From Oceanospirillaceae bacterium (GTDB lineage: Bacteria; Pseudomonadota; Gammaproteobacteria; Pseudomonadales; Balneatricaceae), in assembly GCA_029938085.1 (NCBI GenBank), contig JAPYOS010000008.1:1-64000 (forward strand): 64,000 nt of DNA. The letters are read 5' to 3'. Both the position numbers and the translations under genes were made by a program. Shown one piece after another: positions 45,612 to 54,467 of this stretch; position 1 is the stretch's first letter; every line of letters starts with the position of its first letter. The notes below the pieces were generated by a model. That model made no database searches. It had not been told where the DNA came from and saw only the letters and a list, made by a program, of their open reading frames with translations.

Positions 45612-46796
45612 GTGACGTGGCCACTTTCGCAGCGAATTCAATCTTTTCAGCCTTCGGCCACCGTGAGCATCAGCAACCTTGCGGCGCAAATGACAGATGA
45701 TGGCAAAGACGTGATTAACCTCGCCGTGGGCGAACCCGATTTTGACACCCCAGAACACATTATCACGGCTGCCGCTCATGCCATGCAAACGGGTCAAACT
45801 CGGTATACCCAAGTGGGTGGCACCGCATCGTTACGGCATGCCATCTGTGCTAAATACGCCTCTGAAAACCAGCTGTATTATCAACCTTCGCAAGTGTTAG
45901 TGAGCAACGGTGCCAAACAAAGCATTTATAACCTAACCGTAGCCTTGTTAGAAGAAGGTGACCAAGTCATCATTCCCGCGCCTTATTGGGTGTCCTACAG
46001 TGCCATGGTCTCCATGGCGGGTGCTACGCCGGTTATTTTGCAATGCCCTAGTGAGCAGCAGTTTAAAATGACCCCAGAGCAGCTTGCAGCGGCCATCACC
46101 CCGGCCACTAAGCTATTGATACTCAACAGCCCCAGCAACCCCAACGGGCAAGCTTATCAAGCACACGATTGGCAAGCCCTAGGCGAAGTAATACGGCAGC
46201 ACCCACAGTTAATTGTGATGAGTGACGATATATATGAGCATATTTATTGGGCCAAATCGCCACTCACTGGCCTGTTGAACGTTTGCCCAGACCTAGCGGA
46301 CCGATGTGTATTGGTGAATGGCGTATCTAAAGCCTATGCTATGACCGGCTGGCGTATTGGTTACGCGGTGGGTCCAGAGAACATCATTGCCGCCATGACC
46401 AAAGTACAGGTGGAATCGAGTTCTTGTGCCAGTAGTATTAGCCAAGCGGCCGCAGAGGCGGCATTAAACGGCCCGCAGAACTTATTGCAGCCTATGTTAA
46501 TGGCTTACCAACAAAGACATAACTATGTGCTTGCCCAGCTTAGCGCGATCCCAGGCCTTGACGTGTTACCAAGCCAAGGTACCTTTTACACCTTTCCTAA
46601 TTGCCAACAAGCCATTGAGCGCCTAGGTTATGAGGACGATGTGGCCTTGGTTAAAGCCATCCTCACCCACACGGGTGTGGCGTTAGTGCCCGGCAGCGCC
46701 TTTGGTATGGCGGGTCATTTTCGTTTGTCTTATGCCACAGACTTGACGTTATTAAAGACCGCCTGTGAACGGTTAACTAGATTCTTCAAAACCTAA
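45612..46796 (+). CDS. Class I PLP aminotransferase (aspartate aminotransferase type)
   Basis: The 394-residue enzyme is a fold-type I aminotransferase of the I-gamma/AspC-like group. It shows LAVGEPDFDTPEHI, the substrate-binding SNGAKQSIYN, SPSNPNGQAY, DDIYEHI, and the PLP lysine motif VSKAYAMTGWRIGYA. The C-terminal FRLSYATD carries the carboxylate-binding Arg. The start is GTG at 45612. Members transaminate aspartate, some also prephenate. It is divergent from uvrB and convergent with the Atm1-type exporter. Confidence 0.92.
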   Translation: MTWPLSQRIQSFQPSATVSISNLAAQMTDDGKDVINLAVGEPDFDTPEHIITAAAHAMQTGQTRYTQVGGTASLRHAICAKYASENQLYYQPSQVLVSNGAKQSIYNLTVALLEEGDQVIIPAPYWVSYSAMVSMAGATPVILQCPSEQQFKMTPEQLAAAITPATKLLILNSPSNPNGQAYQAHDWQALGEVIRQHPQLIVMSDDIYEHIYWAKSPLTGLLNVCPDLADRCVLVNGVSKAYAMTGWRIGYAVGPENIIAAMTKVQVESSSCASSISQAAAEAALNGPQNLLQPMLMAYQQRHNYVLAQLSAIPGLDVLPSQGTFYTFPNCQQAIERLGYEDDVALVKAILTHTGVALVPGSAFGMAGHFRLSYATDLTLLKTACERLTRFFKT

Positions 46797-46809
46797 ACTC
46801 AATGGGACT

Positions 46810-48606
46810 TTACTGCTGCTGCATTTTCCACAACCGTGCGTAGTGGCCGCTTTGTTTGAGTAGCTGTTGATGACTGCCCTGCTCTACTATTTTGCCATCG
46901 TCAATGACCAAGATACGGTCCGCGTCAATGATGGTAGAGAGCCTGTGAGCAATCACTAAGGTAGTTTTGTTTTGCGAAATTTCTGCCAGTGCTTCAAGAA
47001 TACTGCGTTCCGACTCCGAATCAAGTGCCGATGTGGCTTCATCAAACAATAAAATGGGTGGATTTTTGAGCAATACACGGGCAATGGCAATACGTTGTTT
47101 CTCGCCGCCGGACACTTTTAAACCACGCTCTCCAACAACCGTTTCTACACCATCAGGAATCGATTCTACAAACGTACGTAATGCGGCCATGTCGATGGCT
47201 TTCCATATGGTTTCATCGCTGGCTTCAGGACACCCATAAGCCACGTTATTCCAGATGGTGTCGTTAAACAGCACCGTATCTTGTGGCACCACACCAATGG
47301 CTTCACGCAAACTAAGCTGTTGCACACGGCGTAAATCTTGATGATCAATGGTAATGGAGCCGCTGTTGACGTCGTAAAAACGAAATAATAATCGCCCTAT
47401 GGTGGATTTGCCGGAACCACTGGGGCCCACAATAGCGACTTTTTCGCCTGGTGCAACTTTAAAGCTCAGTTGCTTTAGTATCTGGCGCTGGCTTTGATAG
47501 GAAAAATCAACCTGAGCAAACTCAATCGCCGCGCTTGAGACCTTTATAGGTTCTGCCTTGAGCTGATCTTGTATGGTGGGTGCCCGTTTCAGCAAACCAA
47601 ACATATTCTCTACGTCTGACAAAGCCCGGCGAATTTCACGATAGATAAAGCCTAAAGCATTGAGCGGCACAAACAGTTGTAACAGGTACATGTTGACCAT
47701 TACCAAATCACCAATAGTCATGGTGTCTTCGGCCACGCCTTTGGCTGCAAGGTACATGAGCGCCGTAACTCCCAAACCGATAATCAGAGCCTGGCCTGAG
47801 TTAAGCAGCGCAAGTGACAAACGATTATCGACCCTGGCTTGCTCCCATGCTTTTAGGTTGACATCGTACTGCTGGGCTTCAAAGGCTTCGTTATTAAAAT
47901 ACTTCACCGTTTCGTAGTTCAGCAGGCTATCGACTGCGCGCGTGCTGGACTTACTGTCTAGGCGGTTGGCCTCTTTCACAAAGCGCGTGCGCCATTCTGT
48001 GGTTTTAATACTAAACACCACATAGACCACCACACACACCAAGGTCACGGCAGAAAACCAAGCATTAAAAGCGAACAGCAAGATCAGCATCACAACTATC
48101 AGCTCTAGCATGGTGGGTAGAATGTTAAACACCATAAAACGCATCATAAAATTGATGCCATTGGTACCGCGATCTATATCGCGCGAGATACCACCGGTTT
48201 GGCGGCTTAGATGAAAGTCGAGTTCGAGTTGATGCAAATGGGCAAAAACTTCTAACCCCACTTTACGCATGGCACTTTCGGTCACTCGGCTAAACACCGC
48301 GTCTCGCAGCTCACCCAAAAACACCGCACCAAAACGCAAGCCACCATAGAGCAATACAAACCCCAAGGGGATGACTAATAGCTGTTCTGGGGTGCCTCCG
48401 TCTAGGGCATCTACGATATGTTTGAATGCCAAAGGGATAACTAAAGCCACCCCTTTTGCGCCTACTAACAGGGCCATAGCAATAATCACCCGTACCTTAT
48501 GAATCATAAGGTACGGCCACAAAGCCTTTAGCAGAACCATTAATTCCAGTTCTTTAAGGTCCTTTACCTTGTGCTGGCCGTAGCCGCGTTGAGCGCTTGC
48601 TTTCAA
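46810..48606 (-). CDS. Atm1/HMT1-type ABC half-transporter
   Basis: This 598-residue half-transporter fuses a six-helix membrane domain (about residues 25-320) and an ATPase domain. The latter has Walker A GPSGSGKST, the signature LKVSGGEKQRIAIAR, and Walker B ILLFDEATSALDSE. The membrane domain motif LNYETVKYFNNEAFE is characteristic of Atm1-like exporters of glutathione conjugates or Fe-S precursors, known in bacteria for heavy-metal tolerance. The start codon at 48606 is TTG; an ATG at 48540 (residue 23) is an alternative. It follows the RidA gene by nine bases. Confidence 0.92.
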   Translation of the reverse strand: MKASAQRGYGQHKVKDLKELELMVLLKALWPYLMIHKVRVIIAMALLVGAKGVALVIPLAFKHIVDALDGGTPEQLLVIPLGFVLLYGGLRFGAVFLGELRDAVFSRVTESAMRKVGLEVFAHLHQLELDFHLSRQTGGISRDIDRGTNGINFMMRFMVFNILPTMLELIVVMLILLFAFNAWFSAVTLVCVVVYVVFSIKTTEWRTRFVKEANRLDSKSSTRAVDSLLNYETVKYFNNEAFEAQQYDVNLKAWEQARVDNRLSLALLNSGQALIIGLGVTALMYLAAKGVAEDTMTIGDLVMVNMYLLQLFVPLNALGFIYREIRRALSDVENMFGLLKRAPTIQDQLKAEPIKVSSAAIEFAQVDFSYQSQRQILKQLSFKVAPGEKVAIVGPSGSGKSTIGRLLFRFYDVNSGSITIDHQDLRRVQQLSLREAIGVVPQDTVLFNDTIWNNVAYGCPEASDETIWKAIDMAALRTFVESIPDGVETVVGERGLKVSGGEKQRIAIARVLLKNPPILLFDEATSALDSESERSILEALAEISQNKTTLVIAHRLSTIIDADRILVIDDGKIVEQGSHQQLLKQSGHYARLWKMQQQ

Positions 48607-48615
48607 TGGACGTGC

Positions 48616-49008
48616 CTAACAGCACGAACCCAAGTGCAAAATAGCTTCAATTTCTACTTGCGCGCCTTTAGGTAACGCCGCAACACCAACCGCAGCACGG
48701 GCAGGATAAGGCTGATCAATATAAGTGGCCATAATCTCGTTAATGGTCGGAAAGTTGGCTAAATCAGTCATGGAGATATTAAGTTTTACTGCGTCTGCCA
48801 AAGTACCACCGCTGGCCTCCGCTACCGCCTTTAGATTCTCAAATACTTGCGTGGCTTGGGCCGCAAAGTCATCACTTACCATCAGCATAGTGTCTGGTAC
48901 AAGCGGAATTTGGCCAGAGATATAAACGGTATTGTCGACCTTAACGGCTTGCGAATAAGTGCCAATTGCGGCTGGCGCTTTGTCGGTTGCGATGATGGTT
49001 TTTGCCAT
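48616..49008 (-). CDS. ridA: RidA family reactive-intermediate deaminase
   Basis: RidA hydrolyses reactive enamine/imine intermediates from PLP enzymes. The 130-residue protein shows the family pattern: [40 protein letters not shown], and the catalytic Arg in [17 protein letters not shown]. The C-terminus ends in HLGSCC, a Cys pair not typical of RidA. It is nine bases upstream of the Atm1-type exporter, probably co-transcribed. Confidence 0.93.
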   Translation of the reverse strand: MAKTIIATDKAPAAIGTYSQAVKVDNTVYISGQIPLVPDTMLMVSDDFAAQATQVFENLKAVAEASGGTLADAVKLNISMTDLANFPTINEIMATYIDQPYPARAAVGVAALPKGAQVEIEAILHLGSCC

Positions 49009-49113
49009 AATGAGTGTGCCTTAATAAAGAATGAGATATGTACATAGATAATAGCAGGCCGGGGGCGATTAAGGCCACATTGAGCCGGTTTTTTTAAAGG
49101 TTAAGACACAATC

Positions 49114-50772
49114 CTAGTGCTCTTGCATTATCCAGCGCGCTGCCTTTTCTGCAATCATCAGTGTAGGGCTATTCGTATTGCCACTGGTAATAGTGGGCAT
49201 AATACCCGCGTCAACCACGCGCAAACCTTGAATGCCAAACACCCTTAGCTTACTGTCTACAACCGCAAGCAGATCATCCTTGCGGCCCATTTTGGTTGTG
49301 CCTACGGGATGGAATATGGTCGAACCGATGTCACCTGCAACTTGGGCGAGTTCATCGTTGGTTTGGTATTCAATACCGGGCTTAATTTCTATGGGCCTAT
49401 ACTGCGCCAGTGCTTCTTGCTGGGCGATATTTCTCACTACTCTTACACTATCAGCAGCAACTTTTTGATCCTTGAGGGTGGTTAAATAATGGGGCGCAAT
49501 CGCGGGGGCTTGAAACGGGTCGTCAGACTTGAGAAATACAGTCCCGCGGCTGGTAGGATTGAGATTACAAACACTGGCAGTAATGGCTGGAAAATTATGC
49601 AGCGGTTGGCCAAAAGCCTCTAAGCTCAGTGGCTGCACATGAAATTGGATATTAGCATGTTTGAGACTTGGGTCACTTTTGGTAAATATACCTAGCTGCG
49701 ACGGGGCCATACTCATGGGGCCAGTGCGTTTGATGGCATATTCAAGCGCCATTGCGGCTTTGCCCCACCACGTTGCAGTCATCATATTCAAAGTTTTAAC
49801 GCCTTCAACTCCATATACCGTGCGAATTTGTAAATGATCCTGCAGATTGCGGCCAACCCCTTCAAGAGCATGCTCTACTTTAATACCTACTTTAGCTAAC
49901 TGCTCTGGTGCACCAATGCCAGAAAGTTGTAATATTTGAGGGCTGCCAATAGCCCCTGCACTTAATATCACTTCTAAATCGGCCTGTAGGGTATCCATTT
50001 TACCATTGCGCCAGACATTCACAGACGTACATTTTTTTTGACCATCAGCAGCTTTAGTCAGGTTAAGCTTGGTGACTTGAGCATGGGTCCATACTTGCAG
50101 ATTTTTGCGCTTTTTCACTGGCCTTAAAAACGCTTTTGAGCTGCTCCAACGCCAACCTTTGCGCTGATTAACATCAAAGTAGCCGGTGCCTGTGTTGTCG
50201 CCGCTATTAAAGTCATCTGTGGGCGGTATACCCGTTTGAGTTGCTGCCTTTGAATAGGCATCTAGAACTTCCCAACTTAAGCGTTGCTGCTCTACTCGCC
50301 ACTCGCCGCCCGAACCATGAAAACGGGCTATGTCATTTACGTCCTTATTAATAGGCGCAGCGTTTTGATCAAGCCGATAATGGTTTTCGTGAGCTTTAAA
50401 GTCCTCAAGGCAAGCATCCCAGCACCACTCTGGATCACCAGTAAGCTGCGCCCATTGATCGTAATCTCTGGCTTGGCCACGCATGTAAATCATACCATTG
50501 ATCGACGAACAGCCGCCCAATGTTTTGCCACGGGGGTACAATAGGCTTCTACCGTTTAACCCGGTTTCCGGCTCCGTCCTATATTGCCAATCAGTGCGTG
50601 GGTTATCGATGCAGTACAAATACCCAACCGGAATGTGAAGCCAGTGATAATTATCTTTGCCCCCGGCCTCTATCAACAACACTTGTTTAGAACTGTCGGC
50701 ACTCAAACGGTTCGCTAGTAAAGCACCAGCGGTGCCCGCTCCAACAATAATATAATCAAACTTTTGTAACAT
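49114..50772 (-). CDS. GMC-family FAD-dependent oxidoreductase (second of three)
   Basis: The 552-residue enzyme has the GMC FAD motif DYIIVGAGTAGALLANRLS, the signature GKTLGGCSSINGMIYMRGQ, and IFHPVGTTKMG with the active-site His near the C-terminus. Its segment FHGSGGEWRVEQQRLSWEV and a longer linker (residues about 150-190) distinguish it from the other two copies. The substrate is an alcohol but cannot be specified; annotations as choline dehydrogenase would be premature. It stands alone, with 105 bases to ridA and about 258 to the HAD gene. Confidence 0.92.
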   Translation of the reverse strand: MLQKFDYIIVGAGTAGALLANRLSADSSKQVLLIEAGGKDNYHWLHIPVGYLYCIDNPRTDWQYRTEPETGLNGRSLLYPRGKTLGGCSSINGMIYMRGQARDYDQWAQLTGDPEWCWDACLEDFKAHENHYRLDQNAAPINKDVNDIARFHGSGGEWRVEQQRLSWEVLDAYSKAATQTGIPPTDDFNSGDNTGTGYFDVNQRKGWRWSSSKAFLRPVKKRKNLQVWTHAQVTKLNLTKAADGQKKCTSVNVWRNGKMDTLQADLEVILSAGAIGSPQILQLSGIGAPEQLAKVGIKVEHALEGVGRNLQDHLQIRTVYGVEGVKTLNMMTATWWGKAAMALEYAIKRTGPMSMAPSQLGIFTKSDPSLKHANIQFHVQPLSLEAFGQPLHNFPAITASVCNLNPTSRGTVFLKSDDPFQAPAIAPHYLTTLKDQKVAADSVRVVRNIAQQEALAQYRPIEIKPGIEYQTNDELAQVAGDIGSTIFHPVGTTKMGRKDDLLAVVDSKLRVFGIQGLRVVDAGIMPTITSGNTNSPTLMIAEKAARWIMQEH

Positions 50773-50854
50773 CAGCCGAGCACCTAAAACGAGCTATTTT
50801 TATTGCTGGATCAGCATACCACGCATTCCCATCAAGAGCGTATGCATCAGTGGT

Positions 50855-50915
50855 GATCTAAGGGGTCTGGATCTAAGGGGGTCAGACTCGATCGATCTAA
50901 GGGGTCAGACTCGAT
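50855..50915. repeat. REP-like tandem repeats
   Basis: Three copies of a GATCTAAGGGGTC-type unit (50855-50867, 50870-50883 with one extra G, 50894-50906) and two copies of GGTCAGACTCGAT (50880-50892, 50903-50915) lie between two minus-strand genes. GGGGTCAGACTCGAT-type sequences are known to me as repeats near REP-associated transposases in marine gammaproteobacteria. No transposase gene is here. The rest of the 258-base gap shows no feature. Confidence 0.65.
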
Positions 50916-51030
50916 TGATTTCAAATTTAGGCCTTGGCCTGCGCCGAGTTGTTTATAAACGATATAGCTTTATCTATCGCATAAAAGGTCAGAAGATAGA
51001 AATTTTAACAATATATCGAGATAACTTACC

Positions 51031-51738
51031 TTAGTAACCAAACAACGCCGGTAAGTCTGCAATAGACTCAAGCACCAAATCAGCATCGACTTCGAGCTCT
51101 GCTGCGTGGCTGGTACCGGTAAGTACGCCTACATTAACGCCAGCACCCGCACTTTTGCCCATGTGCAGGTCGTGCGTGTTATCGCCCACCACCATCACCT
51201 GCTCTGGTTTTAGGCCTGTTTGTTGGCAAAAGCCTAGCACCATGCCGGGGCCGGGTTTGCTGCCGTGACCAGAGTCATAGCCCACCTTGTAATCAAATAA
51301 ATGCAAGCAATTAAAATTGCCAAGAGTGGCCTCGATACCCGCTTCGCTGTCCATCGTGGCTATACCTAAAACCAAACCGTAGTCGGCAAGCTTTTGTAAG
51401 CTACTCGCTAAGTGGTTGACCGGCACACTGGCACCATATTGCTCGTCGGCAAAGGTATGGTTCAGTTGCTGCTCTACCTCAGTTACGGATTGATTACCCA
51501 AGGGCGCCCATACTTGTGCAATGTCTAGGTTATTGCCAGCGGCTAAAATAGAGCTCCCTAATACCCGCTCTTGCGCTAGATCGTAACCGGTCGCCTGTAA
51601 CATAGTGAGGGCTAAGTTTTCATCGCCTTTGGCCACCAACAATACGGCCGCTTTTGCTCTGGGTACCCATGTCGCATGGAAGTCGAGCAAGGTGCCGTCT
51701 TTATCAAACACAATGCCTTTAATATTTTTTAACTTCAT
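51031..51738 (-). CDS. HAD-superfamily hydrolase (phosphoglycolate phosphatase-like)
   Basis: The 235-residue HAD phosphatase has motif I FDKDGTLLDFH with nucleophile Asp, and motif IV VGDNTHDLHMGKSAGA. The cap domain is helical (LTMLQATGYDLAQERVLGSS), similar to phosphoglycolate phosphatase. The substrate is not fixed. Its ATG overlaps the Na/Pi symporter stop by four bases, so they are coupled, which may indicate a phosphate-related role. Confidence 0.87.
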   Translation of the reverse strand: MKLKNIKGIVFDKDGTLLDFHATWVPRAKAAVLLVAKGDENLALTMLQATGYDLAQERVLGSSILAAGNNLDIAQVWAPLGNQSVTEVEQQLNHTFADEQYGASVPVNHLASSLQKLADYGLVLGIATMDSEAGIEATLGNFNCLHLFDYKVGYDSGHGSKPGPGMVLGFCQQTGLKPEQVMVVGDNTHDLHMGKSAGAGVNVGVLTGTSHAAELEVDADLVLESIADLPALFGY

Positions 51739-53393
51739 AGTGTGGTGGTCTTTGGTTCACTTTCAGTGTCAGGCGCAACTTCGGGTATAGCTGGCTTGGT
51801 TTCGTTATAACCACGCCAGCGGCTGGTTCGTAGCTCACCTTCACGGTTAAGCACGGGGTAGGCAATCGCCGTGAAGTGCGAATGCAGGCGTTTGATGTCA
51901 CGCATCAAATCAGTAAACAACGAATGTGCAACAGGGCTGGCTTTGTCGGCCTGCATAGCACGCATTTGTTGGCCATCCATGTATTGCTGATGGGTGGAAT
52001 TAAATTGGTGTTTGGCTTGAATCAAGCCGCGGGCACTCGCCACGTCTTCGCTCATCATCACCTGAAACGACATGGGCATCACCTTAAATATGGCTTTCAT
52101 GCTGGTGTCTAGGGCTTCGTGTTCGTATTCAGTGAAGTCTATATGCAGGTTATTCTTTTTCTTCAACAATAACGTCATGCTGCGTTCCAAGGTATCGCCT
52201 GCATGTTCAATATTGGTGATAAATAGCAGTAAGTCCTGACACCGGTAACGCTCTTCTTCGGTTAAGTCTTGGCCACCTAGCTCGAGTAAATAGGCATTAA
52301 TTTGTTGGTGAAAGTCATCGATAATGTCATCACTTTGATGGATTTTTTTCTCCAAAGCGTCATAGCGTTCGGTCATGCCTAAGTGCACTTCTCGCAGCAT
52401 TTCTTCCAACAACTCACCCATGGTGAGGGTGTCTCGCACTACGTTAGCCAGAGCTGCAGAGGGAGCGGTGTCTTGCACGTCTATAAGGTATTTAGGGCTC
52501 GGCAGCGGCGCAAGGGTTTCTCTGGGTAAGCGTGAATCAATCAAACCGGCAAGCTTACTGACAATCAGCATGCCAAATGCGGCCACAGTGACGTTAAACA
52601 AACAGTGCATCAACACCAGCTGCCAAGCCGGGTCCATACTCACGTAATTGAGCCCCACATGGACTTCCGCCACCCATGGTGCAAATGCTAACGCGCCTAA
52701 GGAGCGTAAAATTAAGTTACCTAAAGGTGCAACACGTTTGGCATTGCTGGATTTGCGGGATAAGTACACCGGGATAAAGGCGCTGCCAATGTTAACTCCC
52801 AAAATTAGCAATAAACCCGATTCAACACCGATCACCTGCGCGCCCACAAGGCCTGCCAATAACAGCACCATTACGAGGCTTGAATGTAATAAGAAGGTTA
52901 GTAGTGCGGCAAACACAATGGCTAGCCAAGGCTCAGCAATGAGGCTTTGTAGCATGTCGCTAAACAGCTCAGAACCTTGTAACGGCACCGCTTGCTGGCG
53001 TAACAACCCCAAGGCCAACAACATCAGGCCTAAACCCATCAGGCCTTCGCCTATACCGTGCTGGCGTTTGTCTTTAGCGCGCAGTTCCATAAACACGCCC
53101 GTAGCCACCAATAACGGGCTTAACGCACTAAGATCAAAGGAAAGGATAAGGGCCACTAAGGTGGTACCTACATCGGCACCGAGCAGCAAGGCTAAACCTG
53201 CTTCGCCTTGTACGCCTAATGAGGCAGCCAACAACGCCGATGCAGTGCTGCTTTGCAGAATCATGGTGAGCATTACACCCAAACCCAAGGCCGACCATAC
53301 GCCAGCAAAACGATCACGAATAAAATACGTAAGGCGGCCACCAAAGGCGCGTTTCATGCCCTGCTGTACCCGTTTTAAGCCCCAAATAAGCAA
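51735..53393 (-). CDS. Na/Pi cotransporter family protein with PhoU-like tail
   Basis: The protein has two Na/Pi-II repeats, with ILQSSTASALLAAS in the first and FLLHSSLVMVLLLAG in the second, and a C-terminal PhoU-like helical region (about residues 330-520). It likely imports phosphate with sodium. The start given is TTG (53393), with AGGTGG seven bases upstream. That leaves the first membrane helix incomplete: the upstream frame stays open for about 45 codons and reads LLIGLAGGVALLIWGLK, but has no ATG or GTG. A CTG at 53423 or a frameshift is possible. Confidence 0.82.
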   Translation of the reverse strand: MLIWGLKRVQQGMKRAFGGRLTYFIRDRFAGVWSALGLGVMLTMILQSSTASALLAASLGVQGEAGLALLLGADVGTTLVALILSFDLSALSPLLVATGVFMELRAKDKRQHGIGEGLMGLGLMLLALGLLRQQAVPLQGSELFSDMLQSLIAEPWLAIVFAALLTFLLHSSLVMVLLLAGLVGAQVIGVESGLLLILGVNIGSAFIPVYLSRKSSNAKRVAPLGNLILRSLGALAFAPWVAEVHVGLNYVSMDPAWQLVLMHCLFNVTVAAFGMLIVSKLAGLIDSRLPRETLAPLPSPKYLIDVQDTAPSAALANVVRDTLTMGELLEEMLREVHLGMTERYDALEKKIHQSDDIIDDFHQQINAYLLELGGQDLTEEERYRCQDLLLFITNIEHAGDTLERSMTLLLKKKNNLHIDFTEYEHEALDTSMKAIFKVMPMSFQVMMSEDVASARGLIQAKHQFNSTHQQYMDGQQMRAMQADKASPVAHSLFTDLMRDIKRLHSHFTAIAYPVLNREGELRTSRWRGYNETKPAIPEVAPDTESEPKTTTL

Positions 53394-53582
53394 AGCTACG
53401 CCACCTGCTAAACCAATGAGCAGCTGAGTAATACTGGTGTCTGATACAGGGTCGATATGCGCCTCTGGCTGGTAAAAATTATCGCGGGTGGGCTTGCGCT
53501 GCGCTGGCTTAGAATGGCAAACTGCGAGCTACGCTTTAGAGTAACACAAATGTTCAATAATGCTAATGTCATTACAGATTAA

Positions 53583-54443
53583 ATGGGTAATAACAGTATG
53601 AAAAATAAAGTGATTTTGCTTATTCTAGACGGCCTTGGATACAGCTACGCCCGCAAACTCATGGGCAATTTAGAAGGCTGGGTGGATTCTGGAGAAGCCT
53701 CACTTTGGAAAGGCCAATCCGTGTTGCCGTCGGTATCTGGCCCTTGTTATGCCAGCATCCATACAGGGCTTACACCCCAAGAACATGGTGTCACTAGCAA
53801 TTACCACCAAGGCAAACTCGAAGACCCCGACATTTTTAGTGCCGTAAAGTCCGCCGGCGGCACCACCGCAGCCGTGGCTCATTCGTTTTTTTCGGACTAT
53901 TTTCAGGACAGCCCATTTAACCACCTGCGCGATATGGAAGTGAATGACATTAATCGCCCCATCCAACATGCTCGGTTTTACACCATGGCGGGTGAAAACA
54001 AAGCGCAGCCAGCCACGCCCTCCGACATCGATTTATTTTGGCGAATGAGCTTACTCATTCAACGCCATCAGCCAGACTACTTTTTGTTCCACTCCAGCAC
54101 CTTAGACAGCCTCGGCCATCACTATGGTTTTGATTCCATTGAGATCGACCAAAATTGCTACGTCATCGATGCAGCATTGGGTGACTTCATCCCTCGCTGG
54201 CAAGAACAAGGTTATGACGTTATTGTAACGGCAGACCACGGACAAAGTGCCCGGGGCCATCACGGAGGTACAGAAGCCATTATGCGGGATATCCCTATTT
54301 ACTATTTTGCCAACCCAGATAACGCCTTAGACGGCCCACCTACGGATTATGTTATCGACCAAACCGCCCTTGCGCCAAGCATCTTACAGCGCATGGGGGT
54401 CGACATTCCTGAGTCGATGCAAGCTACGCCTGTGTGGCGTTAA
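53583..54443 (+). CDS. Alkaline-phosphatase-superfamily enzyme (phosphodiesterase/pyrophosphatase type)
   Basis: The 286-residue protein is a type I phosphodiesterase/nucleotide pyrophosphatase-like hydrolase. It shows ILLILDGLGYSYAR with the metal Asp, the nucleophile region LPSVSGPCYASIHTGLTP, the pair DSLGHHYG, DHGQ, and a final His in GHHGGTE. No signal peptide is seen, so it is probably cytoplasmic. It is divergent from the Na/Pi symporter across about 190 bases and 24 bases upstream of the third GMC gene. Substrate could be a phosphodiester, a phosphonate or a sulfate; the family covers all three. Confidence 0.84.
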   Translation: MGNNSMKNKVILLILDGLGYSYARKLMGNLEGWVDSGEASLWKGQSVLPSVSGPCYASIHTGLTPQEHGVTSNYHQGKLEDPDIFSAVKSAGGTTAAVAHSFFSDYFQDSPFNHLRDMEVNDINRPIQHARFYTMAGENKAQPATPSDIDLFWRMSLLIQRHQPDYFLFHSSTLDSLGHHYGFDSIEIDQNCYVIDAALGDFIPRWQEQGYDVIVTADHGQSARGHHGGTEAIMRDIPIYYFANPDNALDGPPTDYVIDQTALAPSILQRMGVDIPESMQATPVWR

Positions 54444-54467
54444 ATATTTTTTCAAAGGTCTATATTA

